Assembly (NCBI GenBank): GCA_950022295.1
Contig: OX465599.1
Span: 272,945,501 to 273,009,500, forward strand
Source of the DNA: Bromus sterilis
Taxonomy: Eukaryota > Streptophyta > Magnoliopsida > Poales > Poaceae
Reading direction: 5' to 3'
Length of the DNA stretch: 64,000 nt
Under the pieces are notes generated by a model that ran no database searches, was not told where the DNA came from, and was given only the letters and a program-made list of their open reading frames with translations. How positions within the stretch are numbered: the stretch's first letter is position 1; the number at the start of each line of letters is the position of its first letter. A program made the translations under genes and the position numbers. Positions 9,093 to 21,106 of this stretch are shown in pieces.

Positions 9093-10049
9093 GGCGACCT
9101 CCAGTTCGATTTCGAGGATGACCTCAACGTTGTCGGAGCTTGCTTTCGGCTCCGCGTGCGCCGGTGCTGGCTCTGGCTCCGCTTGCGCATCCTTCAATGC
9201 TGTCGGCGCTGGCTACTTCTTCCCGTGTGCGTCCTCCAACGCTCCCATCCCCTCCGCGGGAGGGCCGTCCCTTGTCAGTGCCCGCGGAAACATCAAAATC
9301 GACGGCGACCTCCAATTTGATTTCGAGGATGACCTCGACGTCACCAGCGCTGGCTTCGGCTCCACGTGCTTGCGCATCCTTCGACACCGCCGGTGCTGGC
9401 TACTTCTCCCTGTGCGCGTCCTCCGACGCTCCCATCCCCGCCGCGGGAGAAATGTCCCATGTCCGTGGCTGGCTTCGGCTTCGAGGAAGACCTCGGCCTC
9501 CCCGGTGCTGGCTTCGGCTCCACGTTCGCCGGTGCTGCCTCCAGCTCCGCTTTCGCATCCTTCGACGCCGCCGGCACTGGCTACTTCTCCCCGCGCGCGT
9601 CCTCCGACGATCCCATCCCCGCCGCGGGAGGACCGTCCCATATTTGTGGTTGCGTAAACATCAAAATCGACAGCTACCTCCACTTCGATTTCGAGGATGA
9701 CCTTGGCGTCTCCGGCGTTGTCTTTGGCTCCCCGTGCGCGTCCTCCAACGCCGCCGGCGCTGGCTCCGTCTCCGCTTGCACGTTCTCCAACACCACCAGC
9801 GTTGGCTACTTCTCCTCGTGCGCACCATCCGACGCTCCCATCCCCGCCGCGGGAGGGCCGTCTCATGCCTGTGGTCGCGGAAACATCGAAATCGACGGCG
9901 AAGACGGCGATCTCCGCTTCAATTTTGAGGACTACCTCGATGCCCTCGGCGTTGGATCCGGGTTCCCCGAGGCCCCCATCCCTGCGAGGAAGGGCGTTGC
10001 CATGGCCATGGCTGGGGAAACTTCCGGCAGACCGTTGCCAGCTCGATGA
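9093..10049 (+). pseudogene. repetitive coding-like stretch with FDFEDDL repeats, frameshifted
   Basis: A GC-rich block of about four repeats. The translated unit is roughly 55-80 residues and contains GDLQFDFEDDLDV, GFGSACASFDAAGAG, YFSPCASSDAPIPAAGGPS and GNIKIDG. The unit is recognisable throughout, but the frame that carries it changes: frame of 9093 at first, then 9118, then 9140, then 9366 to a stop at 10049 (...ETSGRPLPAR). The coding frame is therefore broken by several small indels. The acidic FEDD motif and Ala/Gly/Ser-rich linkers do not match a domain I know. It ends 500 bases upstream of exon 1 of the CDCA7-like gene and may be a decayed 5' exon of it or of its duplicate. The last segment (9468-10049) is the longest open part. 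Confidence 0.5.
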
Positions 10050-10281
10050 GGAACAAAAATTGCAAGATCATCTTCTATACTACAAAAGTTTTCTACATAT
10101 AATTTTTTTGCAAAGAGTTATGTACCATCATCTTTGTTGCAATGATAAAAGTAATACTGAATCGATGTATCGTGCTGTGGAGCCGGCGGGTCGTTATTCT
10201 AAGAGTGCTAACAATCGATGTCTATGCGAGTCCTTGATTATATGGATCCCACATATTTTGTTTATTATTGTGTAACACACA

Positions 10282-10545
10282 TAAAAAGTTATTTGAAAAA
10301 AGTGTGTTACACACATATGATAACGTTATTAAATACTTTTCTAAAAAAACGTTATTAAATACTAAAACTTTATAGATATGTACTATGACACATGTACATG
10401 TAGTACCGTACATGTGTATTCTGCGTACGTGCGTCGCAAATTTGACTTGATTTCCTCGTAAGGAAAAGAAAACGTAAATTTGACGAAGGAAGGTTTGGAG
10501 CGACGCGGGAAAAGGTGCTTTCAAAAATGCTGGGTTCAGTCGTCG
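10282..10545 (+). repeat. second copy of the 7705-7935 segment, upstream of exon 1
   Basis: Starts AAAAGTTATTTGAAAAAAGTG and runs to GAAAAGGTGCTTTCAAAAATG. It aligns with 7705-7935 with gaps (an internal AACGTTATTAAATACT duplication here). It lies directly 5' of the first recognised exon. Confidence 0.7.
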
Positions 10546-10576
10546 TCATAGGGACGCGTTTCTTTCCGCTTTTCAG

Positions 10577-13500
10577 TCGTCGTCGTCGGACGGGATCGGC
10601 GCCGGCGCCGAAGTTGGCGCTGCCCCGAAGGCAAACTTCCTCACCAAGGCGGCCGTCAACATCGCCGGGAGGATGTGCCACCAGGTAAGCAATTTCCTTT
10701 TTTTTTTCCCTGTCTGACTGAATTCAGTACGTACGTACGTACGGTGTTACCCCACTGCATCGATCTCCATTCCGTAGTGCATCGATCTCCAAGTCAGCCT
10801 GTAATGGTGCGAGTTCATTTGGGTTTGTCGGTGCGGGTCTGTAGATGGTTTCAATTGAAATGGGCTGTGATGAACTGCAAAAGAATTTGGATTGGAGAGG
10901 TGCGGTCTGAGAAAATATTCGGGGCGGAAAGGATATTGGTGCGGTCTGAAACTGCACACACTAAAATGGTTTTCGTAGATGGGTTCAACCTGCGGGTTCA
11001 ATCCACTGAACAACTCGAGCCAACGACTTGTCCCAAATCCATGAACGGCTGCAATTCACTGTGATCATCTGTCTGGTCTCGTCGTTGCAGTGTACACGCA
11101 TGCTTCTCCTGCAACTCGCTGGAAGGAGGACGAGACGCTGCCGTTGCTGGGCAAAAAATATTTCACAATTTTGACAAAAACATACTTCTTCGTTTCAAAT
11201 TAGATGACTTTTCCGGAGGAAGTATTTATTTATTTTCTCAATTTTTGGTACTGTTGTAGCAAAAATCATAAAACCATGATCGCAGGTAATTACACTCGCC
11301 ATCACTGGATGGTAGTAAATTTGGTCATTTGTGATAGCTTTCTCGCTGTTGGTTGCAACGAATTTGAGGCCGTTATCAGTTGTCACAGGTCACACTTCAT
11401 CGTCTATGCTTGCAGCAAAAATCGATGATCCGTGGTAACTTGCAGCGTGAAAACGTGGCGCCCCAAGAAAATGTGATATTATCATCTTCAGCAACGCTCT
11501 TTTAATTGAATGTATTTAACACTAAAATAATCTAGATACATCTGTCTAAACGACTAGTAATATGGATCGGAGATACACGTGTAAAATTGGATTGGGTTGT
11601 GATGAACTGCAAAAAAAATGGATTGGAGAGGTGCGGTTTGGAATGTCTTCCTATCATAAGAAACACAAGGTTTTCTTTTGGCTTCTCCCACGGGACAGGA
11701 TTAATATCAAAGATATGTTTGCAGCAGAAATTTCTTCACTTAGGACTACTCATGTGTTCTGTTGGAGAAGATGTGATGGATATCACAAACCACTCTTGTT
11801 TTTCAAATGTGTTTTCGGTAGGGCCTGTTGGCAATATCTTTGTTCAAATTGGAGCTCCTGGCATACCGATCAGCTGCATCAATGCATTTCCAGCCTAAAA
11901 ACAACGATTGCCAAACCTTTCTATATGGTTTATCATTCTAGGAGCCTCTTAATTAGCCCTCAACTCCCCTTATTTTCATGCATGTACTCCCTCTGTTCCT
12001 AAATATAAGTCGTTTTGGTAGCTCAAATTGTAGTACCAAAATGACTTATATTTAGGAATGGAGTGAGTAATATAGACAAAAATCTATATTGTATGCGTAG
12101 AGTCTTGCCGTTTTGTAAAAAAGGGACCTTTCATTTCGTTTTTTCCTGTGTTTCTATTCCTCAGTGGTCATAGAAAAACCGGGGTCATGATAGATTGCAC
12201 AGCGTCAAAGAAGGGGAAGTGCACTAGGAGATACTGCGAGAATTGCATATGTAACAGGTAAAATAATTCCCTCTCATCTTTTTCTTAGAGCATGTGGTAA
12301 GGAATCTTGTTTTGGTTGTTTATTGATGTTATCTTTGTTTAATAGGTACCCTTCCATTGCAGATGAAGTTTTGAAGAAGGGAACCTGGGAATGCCCCAAA
12401 TGCAGGGATAAATGTAACTGTAGCGTGTGCCAGTAAGCAATCTGAAGCTGATGCTTGCCATGGGTGATTTTTTTATTTTCTTCTTCTTTATAGAGCTCTT
12501 AATATGGTTTTATTTGGCAGAAACGGAAGAGGGCAAGCACCGACGGGGCGATTGGTCGGTGCTGTTCTCAAGGATGAAACAGTTCTACCCAAGGGTACTC
12601 TCGTGACCTGCATTGCAGGTATAGAGCTGCAGTCTGAAGATGTTGGTGCTGCTATTCAATTTCTGGAGTTCTGCCGCTTATTTGGGGAGGTAATTATGAA
12701 AACTTGAATGCAAATAGCATGTTTTTATTTATCATTTTGTGTTGCAATGAGTCATTGATACCTCTACTATCAAAAAATCATTGATACATCTACTCCTTAT
12801 TTCAAGTCAGGTTTGCGTTAGCTAGTTATGGTTAGTTAGGTTGTTTGAGAATGTTGCCGAGCAAAAAAAATCTGTTGTTGGTAAGGTCCAGAATCCCAGT
12901 CCTCTTCTTATTACTTATCTCTTGTGAACACAAAATAGATCATCAATTTGAGCGCCATATTGTTTATGATTTCTCAACTTATAATCTAGAAAGAAAGTTT
13001 GTTTGCATGTATTTAATAATCTGGAATCAAAATTGCTATGTGTTTCCATTAATTAATTTTTTTAACTGTTCTTAGATGTCAGGTTGCTTTTGGAGACATT
13101 TTCTTGCTTATTATAATAGAATAATGTACCAAATGATTTAAGCAGGTATTTCAAATACGGAAGGGCCAACCAGAACAAACTATCAAAGACATAACTGGAG
13201 ATTGTCAAAACAGAGAGGTGTCATCAGTTGTGGGTGAAATACATATAAACCTTTTGTCTATCATAGAAGATGGAAAATACAAGTAAGTGTACCCCAAATT
13301 GATTTCCTCGTAGCTTTGTGCATGTATGTCAAAATGATTAAATTAAGTTATTTTTACTTAGGCCTTTGGAGTATCCAATATATGGAGATGCATGGATCAA
13401 AAAAGTCGGAGAATATATCAGTGACTCAACATTACAAAATGAAAATTTTAACCATGCTTGCTTAAGCAAGGGGGTATCTGCATATAAAAGTTTGAGCCCT

Positions 13501-16500
13501 TCTTGTAAGCTGGATTTGTTAAATTTTCTGTGTGATGGGGCATTATCATCTGAGTAAGTACATGCCACTGTATTTGCTGGAGCAGTTCACTTTACTACTG
13601 CCATACTAATTATTATGTGTCTATTTCAGAAAGTTTGAGACCTGGATTGAAGATAGAGATTTTGCAGCTAGACAAAAGATTCATGCTGCAACCATAAAGG
13701 TATTTATCTTGAGAAATTACTTTTTTGTGTTTAAGTCACTTGGTTGACATTAACAATCATCAATTTTCTCTTGTTTCAAAGGAAAATGAACTAGAAGAAA
13801 AATATAATTACATGGTTAATACAATGGAAGGAGGAGAAACTGCTATCAATGAGGAAGTTAATAATATCCTTTCTCAAATGAACGAGACTAGAAAAATCAA
13901 GAAGGCAACCCTGAATGGTCTGTGGCAGTATGGCTTGATATGTCTTCATTTCCCGCATTCAATTTGTTTAGCTTTGTTCATCTGTTCGTTTGTTAGCATA
14001 TTTCATACTTTTAGTATTATTTATTATATTATTTTATATTGTACATAGTGCACCATTCAACACCGTTTAATTTGTATTTGTTTTTTTAGAAAATATCTTT
14101 AATTTTTTATATGAGTAAATTAGTAGATTCTATTACTCCCTATAGTTCAAGAAACATGATGTTTTGGGCATAGTTTTGGTCAAAATTTTAAAATTTTAAC
14201 CACCAATATCTTCTAAAATACTTTAACTGAGTAACTGGAAACTATATCTATATATTTGTATCAAATATACTTGCTTCATATTCTATCCATGTGCCAGAAC
14301 CATGACCGATATCTCATGGGATTCAGCTCTAGCTAGCCTACCCCAACTTATTTGGGACTGGCAGGCTTTGTTGTTGATGATGATGATACTTGTGTCATAT
14401 AAAAAAATAGGTTTTAAAATTATACCGTAATATAAATTAATGGTAAAGTACTTTATAGAGATTGTGTTAGTGTTCAACACACTATGTTCTTAAAGAACAA
14501 ATGGAGTTGTTGAAGAAAATGGTCAAAGTTAAGATTGGAGGGAGTATCTAACTTCCACTAACATCAAAGTTTCTGCATACCCTCCATCCATGAATGCGCT
14601 AGGTTAATGAATTATACCTAGGATGACTTGTAGTAACATGACCTACTCCTACGATGGTGATAATAAAGAGAGTCAAAAGAGGCTAATTCTTCATGGGATC
14701 TCTCCACACCCTCCAAGGTCTATTTTCCCTCGAATAGTTTAGGTGTGAAACCCTAATATTAAATGCACTTTGACTTATGTGATGCTCTTATTACTCTTTG
14801 TGACACCCATATTTTTTTGGTTTCACCCAAACCATCTAGGCGCTCACTTAACTTAAAATTTCTAGGATGATGGCCCTCGTGTTTGCTTTGGGTATCGGGG
14901 ATGCTATCTCAATGCTAAGATGATATCATGATAACTGGACCCTAGAGTGTGCGGAATTATTATGATCATTTGTTGCAATATTGGGGAGCTAGGGAGGAAT
15001 AGAAGATTTGACAAGCCTCGTAAAAGCAAGAGTTGACACCTTGATGCTGAAAGTGGTCCTCTGGTATTGAATAGCAACTAGAATGTTACTCCCTCCGTCC
15101 CGGTTTATTAGGCCCCAAGACCATTTCTCTTAGACCAAGGTACATAGTAATTTGCTCACATTAATCACTTCATCCCACTCCCTATGCACTCTCTCATATG
15201 ATAGCTTTTTGCATGCAGCCAATGAAAAAATATGCATGCAATGTATTTATTTCTTAGCAATGGGACCGACAACAATAACTCTTCATGCAACCAATTAAGA
15301 GGATGCATGCATGCAACTTCTCAATACAAGGCTTTATAAAAAAGGACATGCTTATGCAACTTTAGGGCCTAATAAACCGAAACGGAGGGAGTATACAAGA
15401 ATGACGACATGGCCTCCCTTCTACCAATCCAAAGCGACATGTTGGGTATGCTAATATATAGTTGATCTATATATACTACAACTATGAATTATTTAAAGAG
15501 TATTCCGGCTTCCCTTTTCCACTAACAACAAGCACATCGTCTTGTTATTAGACTAGCATATCATATCGGCATGGACATGGAGTTTTAAAATCTGGTGACC
15601 TTACAGGGGGCATGGGATTTTATAGTTCTATGTGATATCAGTGTTTTCGAAAGATATCCATTCCATAAACCAAGGCATATTAAATGACATGGTGTAAAAT
15701 GGGTAGAGAAACTCATCCTTTAAATGGGTAAAACCAATGGAGAATCCCTAATAGCTCTACTGAGCTACAACATTAGAATGTGTTGCCTTTCCAAGGGTGA
15801 AGATTTCATAGTTCTCATAATGGAACAGTGCTCGCATTTTGGAAGGGAGGTAATACGAACATTAATTAATTAATTTTGGTTACTTCGTTTGATTATATTT
15901 TAGTTTACTATCCAGCAAATAATTATGATTATACTAGTCTCCATGTTTGTGGGATTCTTATAATAATGGGCTACTGTTTTGGGGACACAAGGCAATGCTA
16001 TAGCAAGGTGACCTCTTGACTGTTGACTACAACAAGTTTTGCTCGACTCCGATGAAGGAGCGACGATGATAGAAGTGTGGCTCAGGCTCATTCTAGTGCT
16101 TGTAATCATCGCTAGGTGGTCAATGGACATGGTTGTAATTTTTATTACAACCAGGTCTATTTGTATTGGTGTTACATATTATAAACAGATTAGATGGATT
16201 TTTTGTAAAAAAGGCAATAATTTTGTATCTCTTATATTCATCGCATGTGTTGTCATCCCTACGTGTCTTCCCTATTCAACAAATCTCCTTTCCTCTTTGA
16301 TCATATCATCGCGATCCTAGGACAAGTTTCAAGACCTAAGTTATGTCTTGTGTTCCTTGTACCACCTTAATTTCCAAGATCAAGCAACAAGGATGTGGCA
16401 AATTTTCATCAAAGCCATTGTCTTTTTCTTCTCAACGTGCAACTGTTGTGTCCATGACTCATCACGCGATACAATTGAAGTATCAAAGCGTGAATGGAGA

Positions 16501-19500
16501 TACCGGACCAAATAGTTTATTATGTGTAACAACTAACAAGTAACCATTAACTACTCAACATTCATTGTTGGCACCAGAAATCCACAAAAATAAATATGTT
16601 CTACGTTGAGCCTATTCTTGAGAAGAACACAGCACACATCATTGGGCCCTTATAAATCAACATCCCGCCAATATCAGTGGGATCCAAGCTGTTGTTATTG
16701 ACATAGATAGACAGACAAATATCGTTTGGAATCTCCTCGTGTCACGGATGTTGCTTTTACTTTGGCCTCTCTGATTTACCGTTGTTGTCAACCACCAGGA
16801 TCCTCATCATGCACTTTCCCTGAGTTTGTGGACATTAGTCACATTTGCTACCTCATACTAAATGAGGTGGTGGACCACCTCTATAAAGGGCTTATCCCTC
16901 AAATGTGATGATTTATTCCGCCAAAGGTTAGGCCTAGTTGCCTACCAACTACAAAACAATGATAAGTTATCTTGCTAGTGGGAGAAATTTCATGGTGTCC
17001 ATAATCGTCTTATGCACATGGCATGCAAGATAAGCAATATAATTCACAACTTAGTCATATTTTGTAGTTTGTTTGGTCCACTATCTTCCTTGACTGCCTA
17101 AAAATGTTGCATGACTACCTCCTTTCTACGCACTCTTTGTCCTACCAAACTTCTTCCTCTTTGTTCATGGTACCTTATTTCATCGCTGCCATTGTTATCG
17201 TACCATAGCTTAATATTTTTGCTCATCCCATCATGGTTCTTACAACAACGTTCACCATCGGGACACAATAGCGTTCACTTGGAATCTAGTCTAGGTTAAA
17301 TAGAGGGTAGCTGGTGGATGTTTCTGGTGGTAGCATGAATATGTACAATTGGTGATAGAGTTCAAAGAAGGTGTTGGCCATGGGCTTCCTGGGTTTTAGA
17401 GCAAATGCTCCTAAAGCCAGGCTGGGCAATAATATTGATTAACTCGTCATAACTTTTCCTATTTAAAGGTGTGTAAATGAGATATGTACATGTTAAAAAT
17501 GATATCTGAGAATTTGACATCATGATCTGTTTCCTATGAAATGATACAAAAATCAATATTAAATCAGAATTGAAGTAATTAACCCCTCTTTCTGTAGGTA
17601 ATAAGGTGGAACTGAAGCAGTGATGAGGAACCCCTTTACTTTGAACCTCACTTACTTTTTCACTGAAAACATTTAGTAGGCAAAATAAACATAATTTGAG
17701 TGTGTAAATAAATATGGTTTTATTTTTCAACTAATTTATCCGGTACTTGCAACTTTTGGTTTATTTTCATCTTCAAAATGTGTATCTCTAGACTGGCCAG
17801 ATAGTTTATTTTCTAGAACGAGAACTAAGTAAAAAAAATGTTTAAATCAGTCTCTTAGCATTTTAAGCATATACTATTTGCTTATTTTATTACATCTATA
17901 GTCGAAAATTTTGCCTAATTCAGTTGGTGGGAGATGAGGCCGTAAGCCCCACCACTTAGGTCCGATCGAGTCTCTTTTGACTCGCGAGTTAGGATGCCTT
18001 TCTTATTCTAGAAACAACAGATACCTATGTCCTCCAAGGTATTCTTATCTTTCTGTTTTGTCATGTGATATTTGAAAAATCCAAGCTTTGTTCAGAAAAA
18101 AAGTACATTGAGCTAGTTGTGCTGTATTAATTTCCTTCTTCTACCTCCCAACTGTGCCAGAATTACAGCTGGGACGTGTTCTTAGGACCACGCCTGTTAT
18201 GGTTGACAAAGGAGTAAAATACTGGAAGCTGACTGGCTATTGTAATAACAATACAAGCATAATGCGCCAAGGTCTGTATTATTACGATGTAAGTTTTCAG
18301 TTTACTCATTTGCTATATATAATGACTAGTAAATCATGTCTATATCAGAAATCAACGACGAAAATAGAACGAAGAACAAAGACATGTGGTTCATGTACAC
18401 TGAAGATGAACAAAAAGTAGTTGAACATCATCTAACTACAAGGTAAGGAGTTCATCGTACCATTTTATTTGTCAGTATCTCTCTTTCCTAAAGCTTGTAT
18501 GCTTGGTGTTTCAATGGTTTTATGCCACCAATTTGTTTTCCGTAGTTAATTACTCCATCTGATATATAATGATATAGATCCATTGACTTAATTAAGGTTA
18601 AAAATCATGGTTAAAATCAACGAAAAAAATAGCACGCTATAACGACGTTATAACGGCGTTATAGCATATTAGGAATGCAAACGCTATATTTTAGCAAATT
18701 TAGCCGCTACGACGTTATTTACGCTATTAGCGCGCTACACGTGTTATAACGTTGTAACTTGTAGCGTTATAACATACACATGATGCATTTTTTAGGAAAA
18801 TAGAAAAGACATGCCTCAACCCAGCAGGTGCAAAACTACCCTCGGCCACACCTCTTTCACTATCTTTTTTACACGAAAATGACCATAACACTATGTTTGG
18901 GAAGAAACATGCACTAGCCTGGTTGATAACCGATTAATTGGAATAACGACATCTAATCAACGTTGTACTTGGTTACCATATATAATAATGGATGAAAAGG
19001 GTTCTCTTGGACTGCCTTTTGTTCCCTATAGCCGTTGCTTTCTTTGATGTTGATGTTGGGAGGTGGCACTGTGCTTGACCAGTTTAAAATTTATTCTTCC
19101 ACTCAAATATAGACTATTTTTTTGAATATTAATTTAGAGTGGAAGCAAGCAAATTTCTAGTTATAGGTTATAGTTGATGTTTAAATGTATAGTATTTCTC
19201 TGAATATGAATTTTACTTGCATATGGTTGAGAACAAAAATAAAGTATTATTCTGAATATATATACTAATGTTGTGCTTTGTTTTAGCTGATAACAATGCC
19301 TTGGATTTGGCCCTAGTGCATATATTTCCCTTGGGAAACAATTAGTTGCTGAAAATACTTTATTTCTGGATATATTTATTATTTTTTTGCAAACGCTATT
19401 TTGAAATATAGCACGCTATTAGCACGCTATAACTTATGTAGCATTTGAAGAATGGTCTCGCTATATTTTATAGCGCGCTATTTTTTTAGGATTGTTACTA

Positions 19501-20082
19501 ATTTACTTTGAAAGGTTCTCCAAATAAGCTTACGTGAAAAAAAGTTACTACTTTGTTTTTGGGTTGCTTTAATAATGTATTCTGGACCTCATAATTAAAA
19601 TGACAGTTGATACCTTAATTTTATGGATTTTCGGTTCTTTGTTTGGTTTGGAAAACCAATACCTGAGTCTTACTTTTGGTCTCAAGATAGAAAATTCTTT
19701 GTATACTACAATAACCAATATGTATGTTCTGCAAAGCCATGACCAGTTTCTCACCCTGTTGGTTTCCCAATAATTAATAATTTTTATGAATACTTATGCA
19801 TTCCAGAAAGTTGTACAACATGATTGACCTTCTGGCTGATGAAGTTTTCGGTCTTTCCTTCACTGCATGGAACTGTGTGTCAATATGCTTGGTGTCAACA
19901 AATTTCCTATTTAGATTGTGCTGGATATTTTGTTTTCCTTTTCTTTTAACCTGAGAAGTCCTACCAGCTGAGTAAGTTTCCTTTTTTCTCAATACGTAAG
20001 TAAATGTTGGCTAACCAAGTATCTTGTTGCAATTGTTTAAAATAGGTCCCGACGTCTGAAGAGAAATCGTAACCGGGTGTAA
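10577..20082 (+). CDS. zf-4CXXC_R1 (CDCA7-like) zinc-finger protein with DDT/WHIM-like region; frameshift in exon 2
   Basis: I assembled ten exons with GT-AG introns: about 10577-10684 (start unresolved; ...NFLTKAAVNIAGRMCHQ), 12165-12257, 12346-12432, 12521-12689, 13146-13282, 13362-13554, 13630-13699, 13782-13917, 18161-18271, 18349-18442 and last exon 20046-20082 (RSRRLKRNRNRV stop). Counting exon 1 this makes eleven. Exons 2-4 encode the cysteine-rich zf-4CXXC_R1 domain (DCTASKKGKCTRRYCENC, WECPKCRDKCNCSVC, GRGQAPTG). Exons 4-6 give a DDT/WHIM-like helical region (AIQFLEFCRLFGE, VFQIRKGQPEQTIKDITGD); exons 9-10 give VDKGVKYWKLTGYC and WFMYTEDEQKVVEHHL. Family members such as CDCA7 act in the nucleus with DDM1/HELLS-type remodellers; this DDT-bearing plant subgroup is less studied. 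Exon 1 ends in phase 0 after CHQ, but exon 2 begins TGGTCATAGAAAAACC, one base too many: removing one G restores the fourth Cys of CHQC and the downstream frame. As written the gene is inactivated unless this is a sequencing error. The 4.2-kb intron after exon 8 is full of small transposons. Confidence 0.8.
10858..10912 (+). repeat. 55-bp direct repeat in intron 1 (second copy 11588-11641)
   Basis: TGGGCTGTGATGAACTGCAA...GGATTGGAGAGGTGCGGTCTG recurs at 11588-11641 with a few changes. Both copies lie in the first intron of the CDCA7-like gene. Confidence 0.75.
11987..12067. mobile_element. short Stowaway-type MITE, 81 bp
   Basis: CTCCCTCTGTTCCTAAATAT / ATATTTAGGAATGGAGTGAG inverted ends, nearly a perfect hairpin, with TA on both sides (11985-11986, 12068-12069). 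It lies 100 bases before exon 2. Confidence 0.9.
14136..14544. mobile_element. Stowaway-like MITE carrying a nested SINE tail
   Basis: Left end CTCCCTATAGTTCAAG preceded by TA (14134-14135). Right end AAGATTGGAGGGAG followed by TA (14545-14546). The interior (GTTTTGGTCAAAATTTTAAA...GGTCAAAGTTAAG) is MITE-like. It is interrupted near 14286-14393 by an Au-SINE-like segment. Confidence 0.7.
14286..14393 (+). mobile_element. Au-type SINE, 3' part
   Basis: CATGGGATTCAGCTCTAGC, CCTACCCCAACTTATTTGGG and GGCTTTGTTGTTGATGATGATG match the plant Au SINE 3' end with its TTG-type tail. The tRNA-related 5' part is missing. It sits inside the MITE at 14136-14544. Confidence 0.65.
14545..15088 (+). other. 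intron sequence, nothing recognised
   Basis: Part of the large intron of the CDCA7-like gene. No repeat termini or coding potential seen. Confidence 0.4.
15089..15391. mobile_element. Stowaway/Mariner-type MITE, 303 bp
   Basis: Ends CTCCCTCCGTCCCGGTTTATTAGG and AATAAACCGAAACGGAGGGAG are inverted repeats, flanked by TA (15087-15088, 15392-15393). The interior has ATGCATGCA-rich palindromic stretches. Confidence 0.95.
15394..17904 (+). other. intron sequence without recognisable genes
   Basis: Continuation of the large intron between 13917 and 18161. Only short ORFs (60-122 codons) with no family resemblance. It may contain old, unrecognised transposon remains. Confidence 0.4.
17905..18045 (+). 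mobile_element. possible tRNA-derived SINE
   Basis: TAATTCAGTTGGTGGGAG resembles a pol III A box and AGGTCCGATCGAGTCTC a degenerate B box, spaced as in tRNA-derived SINEs, followed by ACTCGCGAGTTAGG and a T-rich stretch. It does not fold as a working tRNA. Weak assignment. Confidence 0.35.
18595..19490. mobile_element. CGCTAT-rich inverted-repeat element in an intron
   Basis: The left part (18628-18780) and right part (19390-19485) are both built from AGC(G/A)CGCTATAACG-type words. The outer ends AAAAAAATAGCACGCTATAA (about 18625) and TTATAGCGCGCTATTTTTTT (about 19486) are inverted copies. The middle is AT-rich and unremarkable. No clear target duplication was seen, so exact limits and superfamily are uncertain. 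Confidence 0.5.
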
Positions 20083-21090
20083 TGATTTACTGATCGCAAT
20101 CTCCTGCTCTTTCAACTGGTTGATGGTATTTAGCTGTCCTATATGTGTGTCTTTCTTTTTTACGGGTTCCATGATACACCAGATTTACTTTACAGGGAAA
20201 TGGAATAAGTTCTTTTACAACCACGTCGTCACTATTTATGTTCTAAAAGCAAAGTGTATATAAACCACATCCCGTTTGACTTTGTTGTGCACTTGTGCTA
20301 GCAACCTGAAGAGTGTTTACTCATGGTTACAAATCAATTTCATTGGAAACATCCGTAAAAGATAATGTGCACACATTTGAAGTTTTGAACATGCCATCTC
20401 AATTGCTTCTTGAAACCCCTTGCCCATGCTATATCAGGAAAAAACTAGTGCGTATATAGAACAGAAAATCAACTATGTTAGTATTTCTGGTATTGCCCAT
20501 GAAATAATAGTTTTAGCTAGTTTATAAAAGTTAGCTACGAAATATTTTATATACCACCATATTGTGTCATCGCATCGAACTACCTAAGTATTTACGCATT
20601 TAGTATCTTTAATGATTATGTATCTAAGTATACATTTGAGAGTGGGAGCTGTGCATTCTTCTAATCTTGTGATTATGTTCTGTTTTGGGCTTTTGGCAGG
20701 TGAATGGACTACTCACCCTAGCTCATGGCAGTTTTCCTACGGGACAATTAACCAACATTTATCGAAGACTCAGTCACAGAATTTGAATCCAAACCTTGGG
20801 GCATGTTTTTCCTTTTCCATATGGAAACTCAGCAAGACTTTCTAGCACCTTCTAAAGTTTATTTTTCCTGGATGTTTTGACCTTGAAGAAAATTTATCAT
20901 TAGCATTTGAATGGCGTACAGTCAAATTTACCTGTTTGTGTCGTATTTCAATAATCATTAATCGTTCTATCTATAGCAGCAAAAGATTATTTCCAGTTTC
21001 GAACGTGAGAGCTTTGAAAGTTGGTGACCTAGCATGGTCGGAAAGTGGTGCCTAGAGATGGTCTCTACCGTGTTTTTTAAAGAAAAAAAG
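20083..21090 (+). other. downstream region of the CDCA7-like gene, no other gene seen
   Basis: AT-rich; the 3' UTR presumably begins at 20083. Apart from short ORFs nothing was recognised. Confidence 0.4.
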
Positions 21091-21106
21091 ATTTTATTTC
21101 TGAGAT

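Noticed and set aside
17905..17985. tRNA gene
   Set aside because: A and B box-like words are present but no cloverleaf with proper acceptor stem; better as a SINE remnant.
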